A DNA stretch of 64,000 nt from contig NC_133534.1 of NCBI RefSeq assembly GCF_048544455.1, forward strand, positions 224,158,292 to 224,222,291. Direction: 5' to 3'. Of this stretch, positions 47,429 to 59,197 are shown in pieces. Both the position numbers and the translations under genes were made by a program. The stretch comes from Silene latifolia (Eukaryota; Streptophyta; Magnoliopsida; Caryophyllales; Caryophyllaceae). The notes below the pieces were generated by a model. The model was given only the letters and a program-made list of their open reading frames with translations, made no database searches and was not told the origin of the DNA. Each line of letters opens with the position of its first letter. Positions within the stretch are counted from its first letter, which is position 1.

Positions 47429-48691
47429 TGAAGGAAATGTAGATTCATATACATATTTAACATATTCATATATGTCTAAATAATTTGTCATAAAATTAAA
47501 ACGGATTTTATGCATGCAAACATTAATATAAAAGAAGAGAAATAATGTCCTTACATTCAATATTTCGGCTATATTGGGCACAAGAGAGATCACCTTTCTC
47601 TTCTTGTTCTTGAGCTTTTCCAATGGAAGAACAAAGATCTAAGTGTAAGATCTCTCCCTATGTATTATACCCAAGGCTTTCACTTAATCTAATTAATATT
47701 ATAAGTACTAGTATAATATTAATCTTAGTAGAAAATAGACCCAAAAATATTATATACTCTTAATATTTTCGGTTTTATGGGAGGAAGAAGAAGAGAGGAT
47801 TTTGTCTCTCTAAAACTCTTATATCTTGATGAGTAAAAAGAATGAATAAGCATACACTACCTCTTAGTGAATATTAGGCAAAATAAGAAAAACAAACTCA
47901 AGTGTTTTTACTTCCCAAAACCGGTGGGAGTGGAGGAAGGAAAGAGCCAATGCATGAAATTGTTGCTCTTAACAATGTTCATAGGCTTGCATGGCTAGAT
48001 TACTTTATAATCATTATGTTTTTCTTATTTAAAATATAAACACAATGTTAAGTCCATTCCCCTCTTATTTTCGGCACTTTGCATAACATGGTGTCCAAAT
48101 TATTTTTGTCAATTGTCTATATGTTACATGTCACATGTCACATATATTTGTTATGTAATTTTTAACATATTAAAAATCAACGTATTATCAAAAATACGTC
48201 ACATACAAAAATTGACTTAGTAATTTCACAATTACTCGTACCAAAATATTTTACCACTTTATAAATCACAACAGTTTGTATTTATAATAATTCATTCAAT
48301 TCAATTGTTACATTAAACAATTATTTCATCCGAGTAATGATACAATTCAATTACTTGGACCGTATCTCATTTAATCACATTTCAATTTGATACGTAAATT
48401 TTACTTCCAAAATCGCCCGTCAATTTTCAAGTAATTTAATCAACTCGTAACGTTATACGATTAATTAAATAATCAATTAAGTGTATTGCCCTTTAGGTAT
48501 GACCTAGGGGGTCAACTGATCATCACCGTCACACGACAGTAATGTCAAACTCTAGTCAGCCAATCATTACCGATATATGTTGACCAGTTGACAGTAACAA
48601 TATTACTTCCCAATTGTATTCTTAAAATGAGATTTAGTAATGATATTTAAATCATGTGATCGCACTATTGTTGAGGACACATTTCCCAACA
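47429..48691 (-). repeat. 5' LTR of E5 (element sense)
   Basis: 1263 bp, near-identical to 39923-41183. Confidence 0.9.
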
Positions 48692-49304
48692 GAGAGAGCC
48701 TCTCTTTTGTTTGCTCGGCCAACCGTGAGCCCTCATGGGGAAGTGGGCTTCCACTTCCTCTTAATTTTAACTCGTGGTCCGGCTCGAAAATGCTAAATGT
48801 ATATGACGCGATTTTATTATAAATCGTCATCGGTTATCGGTTATTAAAACATCAACTAATAACACGGATTAGTTGAAATATTAATACATGTTCGACAAAG
48901 ACAATATTGTATAATTAATTCAATATACATCAATTAAATATAATCGTTTATATTTAATTTACGAATTAACCGCGATTTTATTATTTAATCCGTATTAAAT
49001 AATCATCTCAACATCGCGTTTGACTAATTATTAGTCAATGACTCCGACTAACTGCTTAGTCAACTTTGGCATCAACATGACTGTATTTTCATACCATCAC
49101 ATCTCTCAAACGTATCCTATAGGTGTCACTTTTAGGGACCAGTTGGTCACCGCCATCTGTATGACAATAACGTCAAACTTATCTAGCAAGCCAACCGTTA
49201 TTGATAAACGTGGACCAACTGATAATAATACAAAAGTATACCCTTTGATCCTTTTAGAGATTTAAATGTTATTACACTAACTGTAGAGGACACCAGCCCC
49301 AACA
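48692..49304 (-). repeat. 5' LTR of E4, second part
   Basis: Resumes the E4 LTR after E5 and ends CCCCAACA before the ACAAT duplication. Open frames 48603-48830 and 49038-49265 lie in LTR sequence and recur in the E4 3' LTR. Confidence 0.9.
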
Positions 49305-50765
49305 ACAATTTGGTTGGATAAAGTAAAACAAGCAATAAAAGGAAAGATGTAAACAAATGATTAAAAGTGCTAGGATATCATGGGGTTATAGGGGATTCAT
49401 GGTATTGATCATACAAACATGTTTACAAAATTAAGCAAGCAATTAATGTTGTGGAGGAACTGAGTTGGTTTATGTCTTTTGGTTCGTAGGAAGAGTTGGG
49501 TCCCGGAGCCGAATCGATTAGATTGTACAACACCTACAAGTCGACTTACTTTCCTCCTATTCAACTTCTATGCATGGTCTAACAAGACTCGAGTTGGTTT
49601 ATATCTTACAAGTCAAGTTGAGTAGATAAGAGATGGTAAAAATGCAAGGATTCATAGGCTTAGCATTTCATCAAACATAACATGTGCATAAAGTTGACAT
49701 CACAACAAGCAAGCAATTTAATCATGTGAACATATTAGATTAAGCATGAATCAGTCCCATGTTGGTTTCCCTTAATTACCCACTAATGGAATGAAGAAAT
49801 GAACAATAAAGATAAAAGGGTAAAGGAATTATACCAAACTTGAGATGATCCAAACAATAAAGCAAAGAATAATAGAAGAAACTTGATTGTTGATGGAAGG
49901 TTGTCAATCTCCCAATAAACCCAATAATCTTCAATTACCCAATAATAAACTTGAATAATAAACTTGAACAATAATTATGGAAATATTAATGTGTAATTTG
50001 TGGAAAGATTAAAGAGTAATCTATTCTAATCTACTCCTAATCTAATCTAAGGAAGGATTTTTCTAGCTAAAAAGATGTCTCTATTCTAATCTAATAAAAC
50101 TTGATAAAAAGGATCCCCCTTTGATTATTTACAAGTGGGGTATTTATAGTAGAAATTAGGTGGATGCATTAGGGTTAAATAAGGGCTAAACTAGTAATTA
50201 CACTTTTTAGATTGAGCAGGGAGAAGCCGGTATTTTTCGAAGGAAGGGCTTCTTTCTTTGAAGCTTGAAGAAGACGAAATTGTGCTGTGAAGGAATCCGG
50301 GCGGATTGTTGTCGGGACGGGCGGATTGTAGAAGGGGAAGACGGGCGGATTTGGGGGAATCCGGGCGGATTCAGGTGGCTGCTAACCCGGGCGTCTTTGG
50401 AGGAAGACGCACGGATTCTCGTGTTGGGGACGGACGGATTCAAGACAATCTGCTCGGATTGTAGGGCAATCTCGTCTTCTCTTCTATTCTTCCCTTTTAT
50501 TTACTTCCATTTTATTCTTGTGGGATTGGTCTTTAGTTCTCGCTTCCTCTTCATACTAGTCCATCAAATATCATCAATAAGCTTCCAAGTATGCACGAAA
50601 GACGGGAATTTCCGCCTTATTATCTTCTTTCCTACAAAACATATGAAATGCGATAGAAAAGCAAATAGGAAGGTTTTGACGGATAAAATGGCCATAGAAT
50701 GCTATAATAGTATGCAAAATAGGCTCAATTAGGGGACTAAATGTGCGCAAATAATGTTCACATCA
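49305..50765 (-). repeat. Athila B LTR, main part (minus)
   Basis: On the minus strand it begins TGATGTGAACATTATTTGCG at 50765. It carries the GC-motif array (50281-50460) and a TATA-like CTATAAATACCCC near 50150. Compared with the half LTR at 56129-56963 it lacks about 80 bp near 49783. The open frame 50265-50732 recurs at 55523-55990 only because both are LTR copies. Confidence 0.88.
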
Positions 50766-50784
50766 AATATCCCCAAACTGAACC
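50766..50784 (-). other. Polypurine tract of an Athila B unit
   Basis: The reverse complement GGTTCAGTTTGGGGATATT abuts the LTR start, as in Athila A. Confidence 0.75.
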
Positions 50785-52945
50785 TTTACTCGTCCCGAGT
50801 AAATAGGTGACTAAAACTAGACCTTTATTTAAACTATCGTACTAATATAACCGATATGAGACAATTAGCGGATCTCACTCCGCCCCTTCAACTCACAACA
50901 AGACAACCATGAGGTAGGATGCCTTCTTGCAAGGCAAGGTGGGTCTTGCCAAAATGGCGACATACCCAACCATTAAGCACACAAAATCAAATAATGGATG
51001 CATCTACAAAAGGAATAGCCACTTCCTCATCAAGTGGCGGAGGCACTAAGAGAGAACAAATTTAAGAGCATGTAATCCTTCACAAATACTAGTTCAACAA
51101 ATCACTAAGGCTAAGAGGATGGCACTAAATCACCTCCAAATGGTGTTAAACTAGACTACTTTCGTCCTCAATTTCCAAATGCTTTCGTCAAGAGCGATCG
51201 GATGGTGGTGGAATGATGATCCCTATGATGCTAGTAGCATATGACATGACAAGTCTCGAATTCTCTACAAAAGTAAAGGTCATGGATCGTCCCAAGCTCG
51301 ACAAAGTGGTTTGACAAAAGGCTTTTTGGGAATGAAATGCTCAAATCTTTATAAACAAAGGGTGGATATGACTAGTATTCAAAATTGTCCTTATTTAACT
51401 TTCACATTTCAAAAATTTAAGATGGGGTTTGTCCCTTCCGGGCTAGTGTCCTTTGCTTTCGCCAATCGCTTATTAGGCAACCGGTTAACCTCTAGACAAT
51501 AGCTTTTTGGGGTGATAGTCACTCTGTCTCTGGGCGGCCGAATTCACAACCATGTGGGGGCCCAATTCAATGGATCCCGCTCCAAAGCACATCGAAGTGG
51601 TACGCCTCCATCAAAACAACTAAATTTCTCAACATTTCAACATTTCATAACATTTGAGGTTTCCTTAGCAATAAATTACTTCCACATGACAGAATTTTCG
51701 AAATGAGCACTTCAAACTTATTGATAGAAAGTATTTTTGGGTTGCCTTACCACAAGGTCAATCAAGGTCACCTAGACAAGTTAACCAAGTCCACATCGCA
51801 TCACGGGGTTGGATAGGTGACTCACATGCAAACCCTTGACTAGGCTTTGGGTCATGGGTCAAAAGACACTAGTATGACACAATCTAGGGTGTTTTACAAC
51901 CATTCTAGTAGGCAAAGTCTTAAGTTGAAAAAGTATTTGTAATGTCTTAGTTGCTCTTGTCAAAGTTCTCAATTAGGCACTTTTCAAAATATTTTATCTA
52001 CATGCAACTATATGCCATGACGCAACTAATATATACATCCTAATGCAAGTGATTCTATCAACTAATATGACATATAAACTAAATGCAAGTCCTAAGTTCA
52101 CATTGTTATACCGCATCAATCAAAAAAGCCACATAGTCATTAACATAAAGAGGAAAAAGGAGATTGGAAAGATCATACCATGCGGTCTTCAAATATCCTC
52201 ATGTCTCGGATGTGGCGTAGTCGATTAATGTGAACAAGGGTAAACCAAACACAATTTATACAACAATATATACATGACTATACTACAAAGGAAATGAACT
52301 TGTTTTTGGTTTTTCAATTTTTTCAAATTTTTATGGTTTTTGATTTTATGAAATTAAAGAACATGTTTTTTTTGGGATTTTTCGAAAATTTTCAATTTTT
52401 ATGTATTTTTGGAATATAAATTCTCATCCCCCACTTTATTTTGGACATTGTCCTCAATGTACATGTAGGAGTAGGAATAAAAAAAAAAGGAAATACATGT
52501 TTTTTGGATTTTTGATTTTATGGAAATAAAGTACAAATTCAATGATATGATATGAATGAATGCATGCTCTTACTAAATGCAATTCTATATGACATATATA
52601 ACAAATGAATGCAATCTAAACTATACTATATGATGCATGATTTCTAGTAAACTATTGTCACTTATGATCAAACCTCCCCAAACCGATTTAAACACTATTT
52701 CTAGTGTAGAAATGAATAGGTTTGGCCATTAGTAACTATGCATGAATTCTAATCTATATGTAACTATCTACATGAATCATGTGAGATATATTACAATGCA
52801 ACTATACTATATGAACTAACTAATTCAAACGCAATATGAAATATAATACAAATGCATGCAAATACTACACTAAATGCAATGCATATACAAAAGAGAGAGG
52901 GAGAGATGGGTATCATACACATGGAGGTCGTGAAGTAGGCCTATT
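50785..52945 (-). other. 3' non-coding region of Athila B unit
   Basis: Equivalent to 7088-9046 of element A in reverse complement, including the A/T-rich run near 52290-52410. No gene supported. Confidence 0.65.
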
Positions 52946-54517
52946 TCACTCGTCATCCTCATCTTGATCATAGCCATAACGATGAGAGCTCCCGGCTTGG
53001 TCATACCCGCTTGCTTGACCCCAATACCCTCCTTGGTCAAATTCTCCCCCTTGATCCGAGTACCCTCCACCTTGGCTAGAATGTCCTCCGCCGTCGCGAC
53101 CCCAACCTTGGTTCCCTTGATTAGGGAACAAGAGCTCCGGTTGTGCCCAAGAGGGCTTAGGACCATTGGGGTCAATATACCCTTGTTGAGCCATGTTATA
53201 GTATTGGGGGTAAAGGGCCAAGTAGTTGTCGACCCTCCCTTCATGTACCCCGAGGTCCACTCTATTCATGAGTGCCATCAAATCATTAATACCCGGGGTA
53301 TTGGGGATTGCCGGCTTAAATTGGGTATACGGGGTAGGGTACGGTGGGATAGGCACATAGGAGGGTGGGCGAATAGGCCTTCCCGGTCCTCCACGAGGTA
53401 TTTGGCGGTGCGACTCTTCCCTTTGAGGGGGATTATCAAGAATTTGGATATCAAGGAGGTAGCTTGGTGGAGGCGAGTATGGGCTCAATCTTGGGTCAAT
53501 GCCCGGTATCTTCCAACCTTCAAGGATCATTGAAGTGCATCCTTTGGTGTGCCACTCTGCACTTCCGTCTCGAGTGTAGTTACACCATCGGTGATGGTTG
53601 AATATGGTGTGCTCATTTATCAAAGTTCTCCCCTCAAGAGGAGTATAGGTCGCTCGGGCATTGAACCCGGAACAAAGGTGGTGGGCCAAAATAGTAATTA
53701 GACCTCCCATCACGAAGGTCTTGAGTTGAGTGGTTCCTTGAGCAAAATCATTGAACCTAGTAAGTATCTCAAGTGGCGTATTGAAGTTATAACGCCTCAC
53801 CGCTCGAACATTCAAATAGGATTCAAGAAAGGTTAAATCGATGAGAGTACACCTATCTTGTTCGTACCTCCCGTTGATGATACCGGCCACAAAGCGCTCG
53901 GTGAATCGAATCACCGGATATTGGATGGCGAAGGTATAGCAATGCTTTGGATGGGAAAAATCCCTCCCGGAGATAGCCTTCCAAAGGAGGTCCACACCGA
54001 AATTATCGGGTTTTTCGGTATAGTTGGTGGGCACTACAAGACCGAAAACGTAGGCGAACTCCTCAAGTGAAAGATGATGGTCTAGGTTGCACAACCTAAA
54101 CTCCATACCCACATCGGTGTGGGTATTCGTTACAATGCAAAGGCTACTCAAAAACTCAAGGGTGAGACTAAGGTACGTCTCCTCATGGGCATGGAAAAGT
54201 TTCCCAATTCCAAGACCATTAAAGAACATCTCGGTAGGGTACCTTATCTTAAGGATTTCCAACACCCTAGTATCTACGAATTGAGTGGGTTCGTAGTTCT
54301 TACCTAGTAATTTGACAAAGTTCATGCGGTGGTCATCGGATTCAAATAGCACCTCTTGGAAGTAGTCAAGTTATTCAATTCCTCCTCTCATTAGGGGTTG
54401 GGAGGTCCTTGGTAGCCCTACCTCTCGTGGCATTGAAGAGGTCGATCCCTTGCGCTTCTTTCCGGTGGATTTAACCAATTTCTTGGCCTTTCCCTTGAGG
54501 TTCATCAATGGTGCCAT
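52946..54517 (-). pseudogene. Athila ORF1-like gene of B unit, one premature stop
   Basis: From ATG at 54517 (MAPLMNLKGKAKKL) the frame runs about 523 codons to a stop at 52946, with a single TAA at codon 49 (54371-54373); from codon 50 on it is fully open. The core has the Athila ORF1 features seen in element A: TYLSLTLEFLSSL, EFRLCNLDHHLSLEEFAYVF and an IRFTERFVAGIINGRYEQ segment. The N-terminus is basic. The last ~60 residues are rich in G, Q, Y and S with repeated GG-Y and DQGG units and end in DEDDE. No membrane segment was seen. Function in the element is not established. Confidence 0.8.
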
Positions 54518-54639
54518 TTTGATGTGGGTGGAAGTGAATGTTTTTGAGGAGGGGTGTGATTTTGAGGATGGGGATGAGTGTTTTAGGGTTTGATAAGGTG
54601 AAGAAATGAGGGAGAAAGGGGGTGATTATATAGAAGAGA

Positions 54640-55075
54640 GGGGGAATCCAAGCGGATAAGGGTGGGTCATATCCGGTTTATCCGAAAAAACAGGACAATA
54701 CGAGCGGATTCTTTTCGGGACGGGCGTCTCGAGAGAATAGAAGACGGGCGTCTTGGCCTGAATCCGGGCGGATTCTGATGCAGGGATTTTTCCCAGTTGA
54801 GAGCAGGAAAAAGACAAGCGTCTTTGGACTTAGGACGGGCGTCTCGTTCGGGATGGGCGTCTTGGATTAAATCCGCCCGTTTTCTGGTGCAGCACAAAAT
54901 CTTGCTTATAGGTGACATACGGGACGGGCATCCCGCAAAGAATACGGACGGCTTCTTCTAGGACGGGCGTTTTGTGAAGAATCCGCCCGTCTTCTGCAAC
55001 AGCGCTAACCATTTTTCTGACGTGGGTCCTGGACGGGCGTCTTCCCCTAAATCCGGGCGTCTTCAGCTCCCTTTT
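54640..55075 (-). repeat. GC-motif array upstream of ORF1 (B unit)
   Basis: On the minus strand, repeated AATCCGCCCGTCTT / AAGACGCCCG words at intervals of about 15-40 bp, in the same place relative to ORF1 as 4806-5190 in element A. Open frames at 54626-55108 come from the array. Confidence 0.75.
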
Positions 55076-55168
55076 CTTCTTTTTCTTTTCTTTTCCTTGC
55101 AATAACATACCCTTTCACCGATTTTCCATTCCTCCTTATCTTTTCCTAAAATTTGCTCATTAAAAATG

Positions 55169-56023
55169 CCCAATAAACCCAATAATCTTCAATTACCCAA
55201 TAATAAACTTGAATAATAAACTTGAACAATAATTATGGAAAGATTAATGTGTAATTTGTGGAAAGATTAAAGAGTAATCTATTCTAATCTACTCCTAATC
55301 TAATCTAAGGAAGGATTTTTCTAGCTAAAAAGATGTCTCTATTCTAATCTAATAAAACTTGATAAAAAGGATCCCCCTTTGATTATTTACAAGTGGGGTA
55401 TTTATAGTAGAAATTAGGTGGATGCATTAGGGTTAACTAAGGGCTAAACTAGTAATTACACTTTTTCGATTGAGCAGGGAGAAGCCGGTATTTTTCGAAG
55501 GAAGGGCTTCTTTCTTTGAAGCTTGAAGAAGACGAAATTGTACTGTGAAGGAATCCGGGCGGATTGTTGTCGGGACGGGCGGATTGTAGAAGGGGAAGAC
55601 GGGCGGATTTGGGGGAATCCGGGCGGATTCTGGTGGCTGCTAACCTGGGCGTCTTTGGAGGAAGACGCACGGATTCTCGTGCTGGGGACGAACGGATTCA
55701 AGACAATTCGCTCGGATTGTAGGGCAATCTCGTCTTCTCTTCTATTCTTCCCTTTTCTTTACTTCCATTTTATTCTTGTTGGATTGGTCTTTAGTTCTCG
55801 CTTCCTCTTCATACTAGTCCATCAAATATTGTCAATAAGCTTTCAAGTATGCACGAAAGACGGGAATTTCCGCCTTATTATCTTCTTTCCTACAAAACAT
55901 ATGAAATGCGATAGAAAAGCAAATAGGAAGGTTTTGACGGATAAAATGGCCATAGAATGCTATAATAGTATGCAAAATAGGTTCAATTAGGGGACTAAAT
56001 GTGCGCAAATAATGTTCACATCA
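55169..56023 (-). repeat. Athila B LTR, first half (minus orientation)
   Basis: On the minus strand it starts TGATGTGAACATT at 56023 and follows the complete LTR up to TTATTGGG, equivalent to 49911-50765, where it stops abruptly. The remaining half is next door in the opposite orientation. Confidence 0.88.
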
Positions 56024-56128
56024 ACCTAACCACACCATACCCAGGTCAGGGCGAACCCGAATAAAGGTCCAATTAGGGTCGAATCCACCTGTTAGCCCAT
56101 AAGTAAATACTTTGACGAAGGGGCTCTT
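56024..56128. other. 105-bp spacer between the two LTR halves
   Basis: Unique within the window. It does not resemble LTR or the known internal sequence, and may be the original flank of the plus-strand B element, now inverted. Confidence 0.5.
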
Positions 56129-56963
56129 GATTGACAACCTTCCATCAACAATCAAGTTTCTTCTATTATTCTTTGCTTTATTGTTTGGATCATCTCAAGT
56201 TTGGTATAATTCCTTTACCCTTTTATCTTTATTGTTCATTTCTTCATTCCATTATCATGTTTATACTTGTTGTGAAGATTGACACCATTAATGACATGTT
56301 TCCCATGATAATGAGTGAGTAGTCTTTTAGCTAGGGTTAGTGGGTAATTAAGGGAAACCAACATGGGACTGCTTCATGCTTAATCTAATATGTTCACATG
56401 ATTAAATTGCTTGCTTGTTTTGATGTCAACTTTATGCACATGTTATGTTTGATGAAATGCTAAGCCTATGAATCCTTGCATTTTTACCATCTCTTATCTA
56501 CTCAACTTGACTTGTAAGATATAAACCAACTCGAGTCTTGTTAGACCATGCATAAAAGTTGAATAGGAGGAAAGTAAGTCGACTTGTAGGTGTTGTACAA
56601 TCTAATCGATTCGGCTCCGGGACCCAACTCTTCCTACGAACCGTAAGACATAAACCAACTCGGTTCCTCCACAACATTAATTGCTTGCTTAATTTTGTAA
56701 ACATGTTTGTATGATCAACACCATGAATCCCCTATGACCCCATGATATCCTAGCACTTTTAATCATTTGTTTACATCTTTCCTTTTATTGCTTGTTTTAC
56801 TTTATCCAACCAAATTGTGACACTAGCATAAATTGAGATAGATAGACTTAGAACCCAAAGCACACCGTCCCATGGATCGACCTCGACTTACCACTAACTA
56901 GTTGTATGTTGAGTATTATAAATGTGTTTGATTGGATGTGTGACGACCAACTCTTGTCCATCA
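56129..56963 (+). repeat. Athila B LTR, second half (plus orientation)
   Basis: It begins GATTGACAACCTTCC, exactly one base after the point where the minus half stops, and ends ...CTTGTCCATCA before the primer site. It matches the reverse complement of 49305-49910 and 31731-31880. Confidence 0.88.
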
Positions 56964-56966
56964 AAA

Positions 56967-56984
56967 TGGCGCCGTTGCCGGGGA
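56967..56984 (+). other. Primer-binding site of plus-strand Athila B unit
   Basis: TGGCGCCGTTGCCGGGGA, a perfect tRNA-Asp type site, 3 bp after the LTR end. Confidence 0.88.
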
Positions 56985-57344
56985 CGGTGTTATGTGATTA
57001 AGTTCTTACTTGTTTGTCTATTTTAATTGTGCTTTCACCTTGAGGAACTTGTTCCTCAAGGATTGTTTTTACCATTTTCTTGTAATTTCCATGTTTGTAG
57101 TTGTACCTTTATCTTGACCATGATGATGTAAGACTTGACATATGGAGTATGTGGTGGATCTTTTGAACTTGACTATGGGTATGGGGAGTTTGAGGAGCAA
57201 GTCAACACAAACCTATCTTACTACTCATACAATGAAAATCCTAACTACTACCCCAATTTTTCCCACCAAAATCACCACATCCAATATCCACAACATCCAC
57301 CCACCTTATACCCACTTCACAATGAGTTTCAATTGCCACGATAC
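56985..57344 (+). pseudogene. Athila B gag leader and start of a Tyr/Asn-rich frame, cut by E6
   Basis: After a leader, an open frame from about 57135 encodes a Y/N/P/H-rich stretch (FELDYGYGEFEEQVNTNLSY, then YNENPNYYPNFSHQNHH). It loosely resembles the YYNEN...P-rich tail of the element A gag. It has no clear ATG and ends where E6 inserted (57345). The capsid domain is not present in the window. Confidence 0.5.
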
Positions 57345-58331
57345 TGTGGGTATACATCCGTATAATACCCTTTAAATTTAGGACTATAACGTAAATTTAA
57401 ACATGTGATTATTGTCATAAAACATAAATACAATAGAAACGATAAGGAACAAGAAATAACCTCGGGTCCTTTGATGCACGGCGTAAAGAACAGAAATCAA
57501 ATGAGATTCCCTCCTAATTGTTGCACCCAAGACCTTGTCCGAGAAATGCCCTTGTGCTAGAACGTGTTCTCCGATTACCTTGCAATATTGGGAGAACTTG
57601 TTGTGAGGTTTTCGAGATGTGAGATCTGAGTTTCAGAGAGAAAGTGTCTCCAAAACCCTAGTTTTCTGTAAAATGAAATGTCTAGGTCAAAAGGAGAGGG
57701 AGTCTCTCCTTTTGTTAACCTCGGCCAGCCGTGGGTTTGCATGGGGAAGTGGGCTTCCACTTCCTCTTAATTTTACCTCGTGGTCCGGCTCATAAATTGC
57801 TAAATGTATATGACGCGGTCTGATTATAAACTGTTATCGGTTATCGGAAATTTAGGCATCAGCTAATAATACGGGTTAGCTGAATTATTAATACGTGTCC
57901 GACAAAAACAGTATTGTATAATTTATTCAATATACATTAATTAAATATAAAACGCTTATATTTAATTTTACGAATTAACTGGTTAATTCGCCTTAGCTCA
58001 TGATATTTAATCCGTATTAAATATAATATCTCAACATCACATATTTGACTAATTACTAGTCAAATAACTCGGACTAACTGGTTAGTCAATTTTGGCATCT
58101 ACATGACAGTATTTTCATACCGTCACATCTCTCGAACGTATCCTATAGGTGTGACTTTTAGGGACCAGTTGATCACCGCCATCTGTATGACAATAACGTC
58201 AAACTTATCTAGCAAGCCAACCGTTATTGATAAACGTGGATCAACTGATAATAATACCAAAAGTATGCCCTTTGATCCTTTTAGAGGTTTATAAGTCCTT
58301 GCACTAACTGTTAAGGACACCAACCCCAACA
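57345..58331 (-). repeat. 3' LTR of E6 (element sense)
   Basis: 987 bp, ends ...CCCCAACA. Clearly related to the E4 LTR but more divergent than the two E4 LTRs are from each other, so it is a different insertion lineage. Confidence 0.88.
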
Positions 58332-58444
58332 AGCTCCCACTTGTCCGTACAAGTGTATGTGCAATGACGTTATCCGCACTAACTTGGAGGACACAAGCTC
58401 CAACAAACTCCCACTTGTCCGTACAAGTGTATGTGCGATAACCG
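58302..58444 (-). repeat. Tandem duplication of LTR tip plus polypurine tract in E6
   Basis: Units 58302-58376 and 58377-58444, the same arrangement as 32826-32966 in E4, each with CTCCCACTTGTCCGTACAAG. Confidence 0.8.
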
Positions 58445-59197
58445 ATTCTCATATTCATTTAAAATTTCTCCCACTCAATGTAAAACAATTTGCAGATCTG
58501 GATCCACAAAGGTCGTATTTTACAATCGATCTGTATCTAGAGTGGTTTCCCCGACTAGAGAGTAACTTAACTGATAAAACGAATCCGTATCCGAGCATGG
58601 CCATGCATTTCGATTCTGACTCCTCGAGTGGCCCTGAGAAATATCGAGTACCTGATAAAGGCTGAATATTTCCTTCAACTCGACTCCTTCCGATCTAAGC
58701 ACAGCATGAAATGACCCAGAAAAAATCTACTTGGCCCCCTGTTACGGATGACCGTGAGAAAGAAACCAAAGTCACCCAAAATCTGCCTTAGTCTCAAGAG
58801 ACAGTCGATAGTCAAAAGAATCGACTCTTAGGATCACCATGGAAGTCCTATCCACGACCGGGCAACGAATGTTATAAAACATTTAGGACTCCACGTCGAT
58901 GTCACAATGGTGTCCTACGAGATATCCGTATAACTCGCCTCTGTGATTGGTCAGTCAACCGGTTGACTTATGGCTCGTTGAACCCACCATCAACCAACGT
59001 CACAAAATAATTGCCAGAGTTATCAGCTCATGTGGGCAATTAAGGACTGAAAAGGATATGATGTTTGTTCAGTTCACTTTGTGGTGTTCAAAATTGTCGT
59101 ACAATTCCACATGAAAAACAAAATATATATATAAAATATCAAAACGATGATGTCGTATAGAGTACAAAGGAGAATGAATCTGATCCATAAAAGAGTA
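58445..59197 (-). other. 3' non-coding region of E6
   Basis: Homologous to 32967-33709. No gene supported. Confidence 0.65.

Larger units (their letters stand above)
39923..48691 (-). mobile_element. Ty1/Copia element E5 (minus): young LTRs, decayed interior
   Basis: Terminal repeats 39923-41183 and 47429-48691 are nearly identical by eye. The element is bounded by the 5-bp duplication GAGAG (39918-39922 and 48692-48696). The primer site is at 47415-47426 and the polypurine tract at 41184-41194, so the element reads on the minus strand. LTR and leader resemble E3. No open gag or pol remains, only relics at 44585-44640 and 42560-42960. It must have moved using proteins supplied by another element. 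Confidence 0.92.
31881..49304 (-). mobile_element. Ty1/Copia element E4 (minus), with E5 nested in its 5' LTR
   Basis: The element begins TGTGGGGTAATATCC and ends ...CCCCAACA, flanked by the 5-bp duplication ACAAT (31876-31880 and 49305-49309). Its LTRs are 31881-32855 (3' LTR in element sense) and 39569-39922 plus 48692-49304 (5' LTR). A tRNA-Met primer site is at 39555-39566. The interior carries gag and pol on the minus strand in the order expected for Copia (gag, protease, integrase, reverse transcriptase, RNase H), broken by stops and frameshifts. Removing the nested 8.8 kb leaves about 8.65 kb. Confidence 0.92.

Noticed and set aside
50265..50732. 155-codon frame repeated at 55523-55990
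   Set aside because: Falls in two copies of the Athila B LTR and includes the motif array; conservation is due to the repeat.
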